DNA of 64,000 bases from Rhytidiadelphus loreus (lineage: Eukaryota; Streptophyta; Bryopsida; Hypnales; Hylocomiaceae), in assembly GCA_947034895.1 (NCBI GenBank), contig OX344761.1, positions 69,253,839 through 69,317,838 of the forward strand, in the 5' to 3' direction. The position numbers and the translations under genes are program-made. The notes under the pieces were generated by a model that searched no databases, was not told where the DNA came from, and saw only the letters and a list, made by a program, of their open reading frames with translations. Shown here in pieces: positions 24,061-35,392 of the stretch (position 1 is its first letter; every line of letters begins with the position of its first letter).

Positions 24061-24473
24061 GAAAACACCATTTCATATTGAAATTATCTTTTTCACCAGA
24101 AAAGTTTCAATCTAATTTAAAATATAGATGAAATTGTCAAATTTGGATGAAAAAATGTATGAATTTGATTGAAAAGTGTTTTATGGTACAAAAGATGAAT
24201 GTACGAAGAAATAAAATGCTTCACCAAATTTTAAGTGATCACCATCCTGACACTTTTTCTAAAACCAAAAATAAAGGGTTGCTTCATAGTACTCAAATTC
24301 AAAAGCAAGGCTAAAATCTTCATCTATATTTATTCATTAATAAATATAGACGATAGGATCTTTTAGATTAGCGACTCAACTATTTGCCTTTCTTTTTTCA
24401 TGTCAATCAAAGGTTCTTCATAGTCATTCGGTTGTTGCCTAAGCTTAGTCTTCTAGTTTAGTAAAATAATATA
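24061..24473. other. Non-coding spacer between two MITEs
   Basis: AT-rich; a short inverted pair CTATATTTATT / AATAAATATAG lies at 24324-24349. No gene is seen. Confidence 0.45.
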
Positions 24474-24676
24474 CACTACAAGAGAAAGGGGTGTTTTAAG
24501 TAGTGTCCTAGACATCATGTCTTTTAAGTAACGTCTTTTAAGTAAGTTTTTAAGTAAAATTTTATTAAAAAGACAGTCTTTTTAGTAAAATTTTACTTAA
24601 AAACTTACTTAAAAGACGTTACTTAAAAGACATGATGTCTAGGACACTACTTAAAACACCCCTTTCTCTTGTAGTG
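24474..24676. mobile_element. CACTA-type foldback MITE, copy C (intact)
   Basis: It begins CACTACAAGAGAAAGGGG and ends with the exact complement, flanked by the 3-bp duplication ATA (24471-24473, 24677-24679). The two halves are almost perfectly complementary over about 95 bp, giving a long hairpin. CACTA tips and 3-bp duplications define the CACTA (En/Spm) superfamily. The near-perfect arms suggest recent movement. Confidence 0.85.
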
Positions 24677-25449
24677 ATAATATTTTTGGCATTCTAATCA
24701 TTTTCCTTAAGTCTACCAAAAACATCAGTTAAAAATCAACAAATAAGATTAGAACTTGGTTCAAATACTAAATTGAAGGCAATTCATCAATTCAAAGCAA
24801 TTTATACACTATTTTAACATTGATTACCATATTAGATATAGAATCATTTCAAATCATACTTTGAAAGCAACCACAACTATTAAAGTAAGAAAATATGAAA
24901 AGAAGCCTCAATAACACGAACATCAAGACAAACCATAATGAAATGCAATACCAAAAAATTGTGTGAATAAGAATATGATGGATGAAATTGTAACACATGT
25001 TGCATTTAATACATGAGAGAGTATATACATGTCCCAAGTTCACCTTAAGTCCTTAATGACCATGAGACAAAGATCACACATCTAGAATACTTATTTGGCA
25101 AATAAGTTAAATTGTTATAATACAAACCAATGTAACACATGCCAATCAATTACTACTAACTTCCTTAAACCCTGAGACATCTACATTCTAGCTCAAATAC
25201 TAATGAATGATACAATAATTAGATATTATACACACTCAACATTGTGATGATTTTCATGGCCATTGATTCTCTCAATGGATGCAAGTAAACAATGGAAAAA
25301 ATTCTAAAAGGAGGCCTAGGCCAGCTCATTAATGCCAACTAAATACAAAGAGCCCTGAAATTCCAATTGTAGTTCTATAGGCCTGCTGTCATTTTCTTCT
25401 TTCAATGTTTCCTTCATCTACATTACTAGAACTAGAATACTACAATCTC
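24677..25449. other. AT-rich non-coding stretch
   Basis: No gene or clear repeat boundary was recognised. Confidence 0.45.
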
Positions 25450-26008
25450 GGGGGGTGCACTTAGTTCTACTATAACAAACCACGTGCAAACAAGTGGTTT
25501 CTAATAAACTATAATTTCAACCTAAAATTTTGAACATTGTTTAATAATGACTATAGCTTTCTATTGCCAAAATTTCCAACTCAAATAAAATATGAAAGGA
25601 TTTCTAGAAGAGGTTGAAAATGAACTAAAATGGCATGTTTTTCAACTCAAATAATTATAGAGGACACATATAGATGTCCAATTGAGTCAATATTCAACTC
25701 AAAATGAGCTTTCAATAATGAATTATTTTTAGGAATTTTTTGTTCATTTTTTAGACAATTTTTTCTTATATAATATAGGGGTGTGAAAGTTATTTTTCAA
25801 TTCTATAGTGTATCTTTTTACTTCAAAAATTTGTAACTAATTATTATTAACAAATAAAAATATCAATAATTCCAAACATACACTTTCAAAGTAGGAAAAT
25901 CTATTCATATTTTTTTAATTTTGTTTTATTTAAAATTCAAAAAGTATATAGGGGGTCCAAAGTTTTGTTCGCACGTGATTTTTAATGGACATTCTAAATG
26001 ATCCCCCC
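25450..26008. mobile_element. G-run TIR element, copy 1 (~0.56 kb)
   Basis: The left end is CTCGGGGGGTGCACTTAG and the right end, inverted, is CTCGGGGGGATCATTTAG. The interior matches the outer parts of 35393-36673 in inverted orientation ('aactataatttcaacctaaaatttt', 'attcatattttttta'), but here the sequence is uninterrupted between 'ataaactataatttc' and 'gtggtttcta'. This copy is therefore the empty-site reference for the nested insertion at 35897. Confidence 0.7.
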
Positions 26009-26264
26009 GAGACTACAATGATTGCACTATTGTAATTGGCTATACTTTGGGTTACTCAATTAGAAACTGGTGAGAGCTTATATGAGGCAGTTAAAATCTA
26101 CTTGTTGTAGATGGAGAAAGGATGAAAAATTGTTGATTCTAAATGTACTTTGTACATACATGACGAGCATTTGCATAGTTAAGGTATGTACAATTATACA
26201 CCCTTAATCAAAATTGCCCAAAATATAACCTACCTACAATTGGACCTGAGATTGGACTCCAAAA

Positions 26265-26561
26265 CTAGGATTGTCTATCCGGACGTGACGTGGGCTTTTC
26301 ACGTCCGGATGTTATGACGCGTCCGTCTTGATCCGTCCAGACGCGTTGGTATTCCCGTCACTCCATCAGCCCAAAAAAAAAAAAAAAAGATTTTTTTTTT
26401 AATGGCCAGTTTGTCACCCTGGAGTAAACCAGTGAACAGCCAGGTCGTCAAAAAAAAAAAATTTTTTTTTTTGGTAATCCCGACGGACGCCAGGGTTGAA
26501 TCCTGACGGACGGACAGGACGTGACAGGGACAACCCTGCCCAAAACGCCATCTAATCCTAG
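26265..26561. mobile_element. Small TIR element with GC-rich ends
   Basis: CTAGGATT at 26265-26272 faces AATCCTAG at 26554-26561. Inside are GC-rich 'acgtccgga'/'gacggacg' blocks and two homopolymer pairs (A16 then T11; A12 then T12). A related end, GACAACCCTG, abuts the MITE at 7251. Non-coding. Confidence 0.5.
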
Positions 26562-28216
26562 ACATTGATTATATAAGGTGTACACAATCAAAATATGAGA
26601 GTCTATTAGAGTGTAGTACTAAGTTTTGGTACACACCTGGAGATGGTAATTTGATTATTCCACAATGGACTTGTTTGGAATTTCCTATGACTGATTTGGA
26701 GATTTTGTTGTTTGTCCCTTCTAGTTTTTGCTAGTTTCCATGTTTTTTTGGGATTTAATGTCATTGTGGGGGGATCTTCAAAGATTTCCTATATGTAAGA
26801 AAATCGAATGGCTTTCTTTGCAGAGATTTTTATAAATTCTCCCCAAATTCCAAGTGTGCAATCCAAATTCATAAACTTTACAACAAATTGACACATCTTA
26901 CATTTCAATGTTATTTCCACCTAATATTTGAGAGGTTTTACAAGATACAATTGTCTTATATTAATTGTCAAGAGTATCATAAGGTTGGACACATAAGACT
27001 TGTAAGTTGACAATTTTCATGTCAATGAATTCTATCCGCAGAAATCTAACATTTTATAATTTATATGTTTAAGCACCTAAGACATTTTATAATTTATGAA
27101 ATTGTAAGACAAACAAAATGTATATATTACTAACATTTTGAACTCTTGAAACCTAGAAAAGGATCTAGATCGAAATGTACAAATCAACGACATTGAAAAT
27201 TCAAAGTCCACATATTAGTCAGATACGAGCATCCCAAATCTACAAATTATTTTGATTATATGCACTTAAATCTACATTGAATTATAGATTGTAGATTTGT
27301 AGAGGCTTAGATCTAAATTCAAGAATATTGAATATCATGAATTGAGTTGATTTGAAGTTAGAGACATCTTTAAATAACACTGAAAAATGTACAAATCCCC
27401 CCCTCAATAGAATTCCCTGTCCCACATTTCCTTGTGATGGCCACATTCCTTGTGTATAGAAAAAAGAGGTAAAAAAAGGAATTGTCACTAGGGATTTCCA
27501 TTATAGTGCCTACAAGGGACTTTGAAAATGTTCAATGTGTTCATAACTAATTGATACAATGTCCAAATAATGTGTGTTGAAGTGTGTTGGAGTCCTCTTT
27601 CAGTTGCCAAAAAGATTCAAATAAAATGATGAATATTTGATAATAGTTACTATGCTCGGTTGTAATTAGTGACGATTATAGGTGCACATACCACATTCGG
27701 GAGCTCAGGAGTCAGGAATTGCAATTGTACCTGAAATTTCACAACGAAAGCTTTATTAGAAAAATTTCCGTGATTTATCCGGCCGAGCTCAATAGCTCAT
27801 TGTGATACTCGACGAGCTACGATGAGCAGTTTCATTTTGAGTTCACGCTGCTCCACAAAGAGCCATGCAAGTCTAGAATTGCACAGACGTATCATAGCTG
27901 CCATACGAACAAGGACTTGAACCAATTGGAAAGCCATTTCCCAATGCTGGCCGCAAAACAGTTATGAAATCAGGTGGGCTTCATCAATCAGCTGCAAAAT
28001 CAAGAACCAAAAATCATGCATTAGAAGATCTATTCCTCAGTCTGTTAATTACTCGTAAAGCTCTGAACCCTTGAAAGCTGAAACGCCACAACTTTGGCTC
28101 TCTGAAGTACTCCATTGTAGCAAATACTATCGATCACCAATGCTTTGCTGCTGAGCACTATCAGTATCGCTCTTACCTTATCCCCGCACCCCCGGCAAGT
28201 GGGAACCCAAAATACT
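26562..28216. other. Non-coding; composition shifts at about 27660
   Basis: AT-rich to about 27650, then GC-richer unique-looking DNA. I see no supported coding frame. Confidence 0.45.
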
Positions 28217-28370
28217 CACAAGGAGATTATTTCAGTTTACTACTATAATTATTGCAGTAAACTACACACCTTTACCACTTTCAAAGTGATAAACACACTA
28301 CCATCACCACTTGCAAAGTGGTAAACTCTGTTACATTTCCATGATGGTAAACTGAAATAATCTCCTTGTG
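28217..28370. mobile_element. 154-bp foldback MITE with 3-bp duplication
   Basis: The ends are CACAAGGAGATTATTTCAG + TTTAC and the exact complement, a 24-bp perfect TIR. ACT flanks it at 28214-28216 and 28371-28373. The interior has several CACTTTCAAAGTG / CACTTGCAAAGTG short palindromes. It lies 1.7 kb upstream of the SDR gene. Confidence 0.8.
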
Positions 28371-29722
28371 ACTGCGAACAAAAAGAACAGTCAAACTGGA
28401 GACCCTAAGACGGAATTTGACGGTGTGAACAACTTCGACAGAAAATATCTGCGATGATGAAAGGAAGAGGCTCCCAAAAACGTCTCAGTGGTGTAAAAGA
28501 GACCCTACTCGATATACATGACTGCTCCCTCTGACTGGACCAAGTCCACGTGCGGCTACACTCTAAGAGTCCACGCTAGCTTGTTTCATCTAAGCGCAGA
28601 GGAGTCTACGAGTTGCGCAGAAATCCCGAACGTTCGTAATAGTGCTGCGCGGATCAAAAGCAGGAATAAGAATAGAGGATAATTCTTCGCAAATTGACCG
28701 GTTTCCATGATTCTAGCAAAGGTGTGAGAACCTGTGCAAAACTAAAATCTACACCTGTTCTAGTCCCTTTCATTTGGCCTCTATACGAGCATTTGGAAAA
28801 TTGGTAATTCGATGAACATTCAGACGGCTTAAGAGCCGGTGAAGTAGGCACACGTACACTACTGAACAGCTTTGATAACAATCGACACATTTACATACCT
28901 ACACAGTATTGCACGAACCTGAAAAACTTGATAAAATTTGCACAATTTCTGTGGTACCGACAGTCCCCAGGGAATGTTCACTCAGATAGTGAGATTCTCT
29001 ACCATGATTCCATTACGAGTTTTCAAAGGGAATTCGAGCTCACCGAAAACGCAGCGCATGCAATTCTTGAGATAAGAGACATGGAAGTTAGTGCAAGCTA
29101 CCTCCTTCAGTTCGCTCCTTGTCGCAGTTGTAGTTGCCGTGACGGTTCAGTCAACTCATAACTTATAAATGATTGATTACAGTAAAAAACCCGGAACAGT
29201 CCAGATGTAAAACGTGGCCTTGGTGACCACGAGTCATTGACGTTCAGTTGACTCAACCATTTTCAACAAATTCACGCATTTCGCTGACAAATCCCCGCAC
29301 TTGAGTACTTGACCTGGGATAATATTGCTCTAAATCACAGCCATTGCTTGACTCAGAGCCTCAGGCTAGTCTGTCTGAATTCACACGCAAAAGTCTTCAT
29401 GCAATAATATATTCGTCATTGCAGCTTCCATGAATTTCCTTCTAAATTCAGAACCTCATAACCTGGCGGTATGTTGAGTCCTCATCAATTTGTGATACGC
29501 TAAGTCTCGTGCACAAAGCCCATTTTACGGCGCCAGCCTACTACAGGTAACAGTACCAATTAACGTAATGAATTTCCGACAATATTGAAACGAATCAAGT
29601 TGACATTTCGTCGTCGTTTTCAGATCTCTGACAGGCAGCACCTTTTACCAGCACGGTGGATTCACTCTATACACAGGACCACACATGTTCAATACCCTCT
29701 TCAGTGGCCTCCTCTACTGTCA
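28371..29722. other. GC-richer upstream flank of the SDR gene
   Basis: Unique-looking DNA without a supported coding frame. An open plus frame at 28928-29161 has no recognisable domain or splice sites and is not called. Confidence 0.4.
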
Positions 29723-29749
29723 ATTTCCCATGCCTTGGGCATGGGAAAT
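29723..29749. repeat. 12-bp-arm hairpin upstream of the SDR promoter
   Basis: ATTTCCCATGCC and its exact complement are separated by 3 bases. The dyad can be extended outward with a bulge (CTACT...AGTAG). It lies about 165 bp upstream of the TATA box. Confidence 0.6.
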
Positions 29750-29914
29750 AGTAGGTCCGAGACGCGCAATAGTCGTTATTTGCTAGCTATTCACACGAGC
29801 ACCCATTGTACCGACTTTCTTCACGACTGACAGTCTGCTAGCTCTCCGACTCAAGGGAAAAGTATGACAGTCAGCAAGGAAGACTTAGGGATCGACCTTC
29901 CAACAACGTTCACG

Positions 29915-29922
29915 TATAAATA
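29915..29922 (+). promoter_or_regulatory. TATA box of the SDR gene
   Basis: TATAAATA is 136 bp upstream of the ATG at 30058. A start near 29945-29955 would give a 5' leader of about 105 bases. The start codon context is ACCATGG, a strong eukaryotic context. Confidence 0.65.
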
Positions 29923-30057
29923 TTCATCCCCGTCGCACTCAGAATACCAAGAGTTTCTGAGTTTCTTAGTTGTTCGTCGTTCGGATCCACTACATTCGAG
30001 AGAATTTTCGATCCACCTTCTCCCCTTGTCCAAGCCACAGCTGCAAAGAGGAGCACC

Positions 30058-31095
30058 ATGGCCGAACGCATTACTACTCCCTTCTCCAGGGACTCCACCG
30101 CCGATGAGGTCATCGCAGGAGTGGATCTCACTGGCAAGCGTGCCATCGTCACGGGAGCGTCTTCCGGCCTCGGCGTCGAGACAGCACGCGTGCTCGCGTC
30201 CGCCGGCGCCGAAGTCACTCTCGCAGTCCGCGACGTGCAAGCCGGACAACGCGTCGCCACAGACATCACCTCCCAAACTGGCAACCCCAACGTGTTCGTC
30301 GCGCCGCTCGACCTCAACAGCCACGCCTCCATCACGGCGTTCACCCAAGCATGGAAACACCCTCTCCACATCCTGGTGAACAACGCCGGGATCATGGCGC
30401 TCCCCAAGCTCACGCTCAGCCCGGAAGGATGGGAGCAGCAATTCGTCACCAACTACTTGGGACACTTCCAGCTCACGCTCGGACTCCACGACGCCCTCGC
30501 CGCGGCAGGGCACGCGCGCGTCGTCTCCGTCAGCTCCCTCGGACACTGCACGTCACCAGTGGTGTTCGACGATATTCACTTTGCGAATCGGAGCTATGAG
30601 GGGTTCGCGGCGTACGGACAGAGCAAGACGGCCAACGTGCTGTTCGCCGTGGAAGCGAGTAAGCGGTGGGCGAAGGACGGAATCGTCGTGAACGCTTGCC
30701 ACCCTGGTGCCATTCAGAAAACGAACTTGGGACGACACATGAAGCTGACTCCGGAAGTGCAGAAATACATGCAAACCGTTTCGTACAAAACTTTGGAGGA
30801 GGGCGCTGCCACGCAGGTGTTGCTTGCGTCGTCGCCCCTGGTGGAAGGCAAAAGTGGGCGGTACTTGGAGAACAACAACGAAGCGGAAGTGGTGACGGGG
30901 TTGGGACCTCACTATGGTGGTGTGCAACGTCATGCGCTCGACGCTGTTGATGCCGCTCGTCTGTGGGATGTGTCCTTGGAATTGCTCCAGGAGCGAGCTG
31001 GTGCTTCATGGAGTCCCTTCGTGGAGTCCTGTGAATGCCGCAATCGAAATGAAATGAACCTCTCCAATGCTGTAAGCACCGGAGGAGCGTTTTGA
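30058..31095 (+). CDS. Short-chain dehydrogenase/reductase, bacterial-type, intronless
   Basis: 345 residues, classical SDR fold. The dinucleotide-binding motif TGASSGLG is at 32-39. Arg58 after beta-2 suggests NADPH preference. NNAG is at 108-111. The catalytic tetrad appears complete: Asn132, Ser159 (VSVSS), Tyr186 and Lys190 (YGQSK). After 'VVNACHPGAIQKTNLGRHM' the body ends around 'DAARLWDVSLELL', where bacterial relatives stop, and about 35 extra residues follow. The closest patterns I know are actinobacterial/proteobacterial oxidoreductases related to retinol-dehydrogenase-type SDRs; the natural substrate is unknown. The frame is GC-rich (close to 60% in its first half) inside AT-rich DNA, has no intron, and has a TATA box and Kozak-type start. 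Bacterial origin by horizontal transfer is an inference. The C-terminal extension is supported by the duplicate at 33170, which keeps the frame and stop. Confidence 0.9.
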   Translation: MAERITTPFSRDSTADEVIAGVDLTGKRAIVTGASSGLGVETARVLASAGAEVTLAVRDVQAGQRVATDITSQTGNPNVFVAPLDLNSHASITAFTQAWKHPLHILVNNAGIMALPKLTLSPEGWEQQFVTNYLGHFQLTLGLHDALAAAGHARVVSVSSLGHCTSPVVFDDIHFANRSYEGFAAYGQSKTANVLFAVEASKRWAKDGIVVNACHPGAIQKTNLGRHMKLTPEVQKYMQTVSYKTLEEGAATQVLLASSPLVEGKSGRYLENNNEAEVVTGLGPHYGGVQRHALDAVDAARLWDVSLELLQERAGASWSPFVESCECRNRNEMNLSNAVSTGGAF

Positions 31096-33169
31096 AAGCT
31101 TGGGTAGGTTCGATTTTGAGTGGCTGAAAGTTAAGTGAAATTTTCAGCGTAGCCCACTCCGGATCTCGATTTTTTTCTCCTGATAGGCTCAGAAGGAGTG
31201 GTCTATATGCAACCGATATGAATTCCAACTGCGCGCAGGTACCTGAATTTTTAGGCAGGTAGGAAGCAGACAGATGATTGAGTGGACGTTTTTACGATCA
31301 ACTATGGAGAGTTCTAGTACATGTAATTTGAGTGTAGTTTGTTGAAAGTTCTGTGACTGAGACGAAGAAGGCTGACATTCATGAAATTGTACGCAGCATT
31401 TGTCCATGAATGGAAAGAATTTTGCTGAGTTCAGCAGATTCCAATGCGCAGTAATAAAGAGACAGAATTCAAGAATCCGCTAAGTGCAGTTCGAGTCTTT
31501 GAGAAAATGAGCGCGGTGATTGTCAAAAATGAGTGGTACAATTGAGTTTTGTGGCTGCCAGGATTGCACTTGTCCACAGAGAATGATCAGCAACTATTTA
31601 ACTTCCACTTCCACTTCCACTGAGAAAATTTTGAATCAACCAAGTTTAGCTAGTTGCATCATTCACTTTTGGAGGACGTTCCAAATCTCTTTGAAATCCT
31701 TCAAATAGAGAATATTCAAATTTGAAAGTTGTGATACTACTGACACCAGCCCCTCTAGAATTTCCGCCATAGCACGACCGCTCGATCATGAGCAGAGGAT
31801 TCACCACTGTCTCGAACTGCAAGTGTGTTTAGTTTGCATGCAGGAGTTGATTCGGAGACTGGATAGAGCATTCTGCAATGGCTTTTGTTCCACGACTTCT
31901 ACGCTTTGATCGAGAAGAATCTGAAGTAGCTTGCGGCAATTCGTTGATGGCCAAATTTTCTTGAACTTCTCTAGAACAAACTGCAACAGATTCGGGCCAC
32001 ACACTCTCTTGAATTAAACGGTCGACTTCAGTATACATTGACTCCAGAACTTCATCGGGAATACTTGGATCAACGTCAACAGTTGGTATCACTGTTGAAC
32101 TTGGACTGCGATGATCAGTGACTAGCTAGGTCTGGAATTACAGAAGCCTCTTTTGGAAGCGTTATTATTGGTCCAGGAAAACTCCGACAGCCAAGATCGC
32201 AGTGACGCTGAAACCGGGGAGGAATTGGCCGCCACGACGCATTACCAACGTGAGAAGCAGGACAATCATGCAGCATGCATATTGATCCGGTCGTAAAGAT
32301 AGAACTCGACGATCCACCTACTCGTCGTGCATGGTGATATCGATATTGGCTTCTGGACAGTAGAAATGACGTGTGGACGTGTTGATTGGCCTCATGACAC
32401 TGAAATCAATGGTGGACTTGAAAATATTGGCCTCTGAATGCCAGTCGAAGTCGTTGCTGAACGAAAAGTCGAAAACTTGGATTTGCAGGTCCAGGTCGCG
32501 GTTGGTACCTCCCTGGAAGGATAACGTACCTAGCCTGCAACATATAATATGTAGACAGTCAGCTAGTGATCGATACGTACTCCATGCAAGAATCAGTGAT
32601 AATCATGACCATAACGTTCATAACATGACGACAAAAAAATTCTAAACCTGAGGATCGTTGCATGAGAACCATACACCAACTCGTTCCTGCGAAGGATCAA
32701 GTACTCGGCTTTGCGATAATTGGTGGAGGTAGTCGATCCATGTCCTTGAGCAATGATGAAGTCGTGTCGATCAGTCGATGCAAAGGTTGGATGAATATAT
32801 TATCTCCCAAACCACATACCAAGCTTTCGGATCAGTGTAACACTGAGGATGATCAATGGGTTTAAAGTACACCGATGGCAGGCTCTTCTTCAGATGCTTC
32901 AGCGCGCAGGGAGAATTGGCCCCCTCATTGCCCCGGTCAACTTTGGTTTGAAAAAAAAGCCCCCTATGTTGTGCCAAGTTTTTGGGAATTCTTGCATCTC
33001 CCGAGAGTAATTTGGGGCCTCTGATTGCAAATATGAATTCAGAATTTCAAAAAAAAATTAAGCCTTCCAAATAAAAAATTCCAGGGTTTACCCTGAGGGG
33101 CAATGAGGGGGTCAATTCACCCTGGCCTGCTTCAGCCGAATTAGGGAGCGTCGGTCTTATATTCTAGCA
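31096..33169. other. Downstream flank of the SDR gene, no supported gene
   Basis: Moderate GC content. A minus-strand open frame at 31829-32092 (87 codons, 'VDVDPSIPDEVLESMYTEVDRLIQ') has protein-like composition and could be an exon of an unknown gene, but splice partners are not evident. No RNA gene is seen. Confidence 0.4.
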
Positions 33170-33375
33170 GCGAGCTGGTGCTTCATGGAGTCCCTTCGTG
33201 GAGTCTTGTGGATGTTACAGTCGAAATGAAGTGAACCCCTCCAATGCTGTAAGCGCCGGAGGAGCGTTTTGAAAGCTTGTGTAGGTTCAATTTGGAGTGG
33301 CTGGAAGTGAAATTCTCAGCGTAGACCACCCCAGATCTCGACTTGTGCTACTGATTGGCTACGTACAACCGATAT
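33170..33375 (+). pseudogene. Duplicated 3' end of the SDR gene
   Basis: It matches 30992-31219 closely, starting 'agcgagctggtgcttcatgg' and ending 'caaccgatat'. It covers the last 34 codons and about 120 bases of 3' flank. Within the coding part there are substitutions but no indel, and the stop TGA is kept; indels occur only after the stop. The rest of the gene is absent, so this is a fragment of an unlinked or deleted second copy. Confidence 0.85.
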
Positions 33376-35310
33376 TCCGGGCCAGATGGATCCCGGAACG
33401 CTGAATCGTCATGTAAAATAGTGAAAATAGTACTGGAGTAAATTATTACGTGATTTTCGATCACGACATTGGCGAATCCTCTTACTGATCACTTCTAAAT
33501 TCTGAAAAGGATGCTGTAGATGCACATATTGCAATTGTAAATGGTTTAATTTCATTTGTTCCATGTTATTTGCATTAGCACTTTCAATTGTCTAAGTAAT
33601 TAACATTGCATGCGAAACTTAGGGGTCTTTGATGTGAGCTTCATTAATTGCTATCTATACTACTGAGTACTGTAGTTAGTTAGTACTTTGCCATGCATTT
33701 GAACTGCCGAAAGTTGTACTGTACTGCAATAAATATTTGCAATAAATATATACAATCCAATCCCCTGTGCAGCAGGAGTTTTCATGAAGAGCACTGGTCT
33801 AGATTCTTTGAGGATTGTTCATGGAGATGGATCAGTCGTTAATCGGTACGTAAGCAAACTGTATAGCTTCAACATTGTATGGACGTGCATGGTACGTGCG
33901 TAGGTAGCTTTCGTGATCTCATTTTGGTTTGCACAAGAGTGCGCGCCCATGAATGTAAGCTTTTAAAACTAAGCTTAACAATGATTTCTCAAATAGTACC
34001 ATTCAACTCTCTTTCGTGAGCTCTCTACTATCTCAGTCTGTTATATTACACACAAAAAACAATCTCTAATTTTGATTTTAGTACTAATTTTGTTTGTCTG
34101 TTAAATAATCTGGACTCTCGTATATATGTTCATCTTGGATATGAGATTTTTGAAGGTTTGGGAGTACACGCCAATCATGCGTAAGTTAGGGTGCACACAA
34201 GTGTGCACTTAAACATCAATTGAGTGCATGCATCTTAACTTGTGAAACTCCCAAAGCCATCAAAGAAATTTTCGCAAATTAATACTCTGCGTGTCCATGC
34301 AACATTGGCACGATACACTGATAATTATTTCTATACCAGCCAAACAAAAACTATTATAGGTTCAACTTGAATCAAAGACCCAATTAAGTTAGCATAAAGT
34401 CCATGCCACAACAGACAATGCATTATACCAGTAAGTCTGCACCATTTCACCATTTGCATGGAAGAGTGTCTACCTCGGATTAATGAGAATGGGTTCAGTA
34501 GACAGTCCACTGTATTTAATGTCCTTCACAGTTTACTGCTTGCCAAGGGTTTTCTAGTGGCAGCCCCTCTTTTTTGAGCTTCCCATTCTCAAATTTTGAG
34601 TTTAAAGAAAAATAAATAAATAAATAAATCTTCTATAAAATAGACTACATTATGAATCCAATGGCGGTGGTTTCATCAAATTTTGAGTTAAACTCTATCT
34701 TGTGGAATTTTTTTAAGGTGAGTGTAGTGTAGTTTATAGCTCATTGTTGGCAGTTCGGTTTGGACATGGGCTGAAAAGTCATCCAACCAATGCGATTGTT
34801 GCCCACCTCAAAAAAAGCAAGATCCACGTCAAAAAGGATAGTGTCCTACTCTTGTCTTTCTTACAAACACTACTCTCATTTCAATGACCACCGTGCATTA
34901 CAAGTTCCACCATGAATTGAAAAATGCTGGAAATGTTGTGGAATTTTAGATGAACATTTTCAACTCTCCTGCAGTCTTGCCTTTCACTGAGCACAAAAAG
35001 GTCATCATTTCAAAATATTCTCACTAAGATATGCTTCTTCAAATTGTGTTGCCCTATTTTTCCATTGACTCAAATATCTACTAAATTTGTAGTCAAATCA
35101 TCTGAATTTCTACTAAAATATCAAATCATCTGAATTTCAAACTTAAATATCTACTAAATTTGTAGTCAAATCATCTGAATTTTTTTTAGGTGCTTGCTTT
35201 AAATGTGAACTTTAAGATCCTACAATTACATTCTATTAGATCTCAAGAATAAAATTAGCAAACAAATTGCTCATGTTCTTGGCAATTTTGGTCTATTTTG
35301 AAAGTACCCC
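33376..35310. other. Non-coding stretch
   Basis: AT-rich, without supported coding frames. A short duplicated segment ('ctactaaatttgtagtcaaatcatctgaattt') lies at about 35078-35180. Confidence 0.45.
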
Positions 35311-35392
35311 CACTAGTAGAAAATCTAAAATTTTTGTTGTTTTGGTCACGTTGATTTGGGTCAGTTTCTTGTTGATTTTGACAAAAATCCTA

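Noticed and set aside
29851..30546. 231-codon minus-strand ORF opposite the SDR gene
   Set aside because: Antisense shadow of a GC-rich coding sequence; no domain or start context. The same holds for the 180-, 232- and 126-codon minus frames there.
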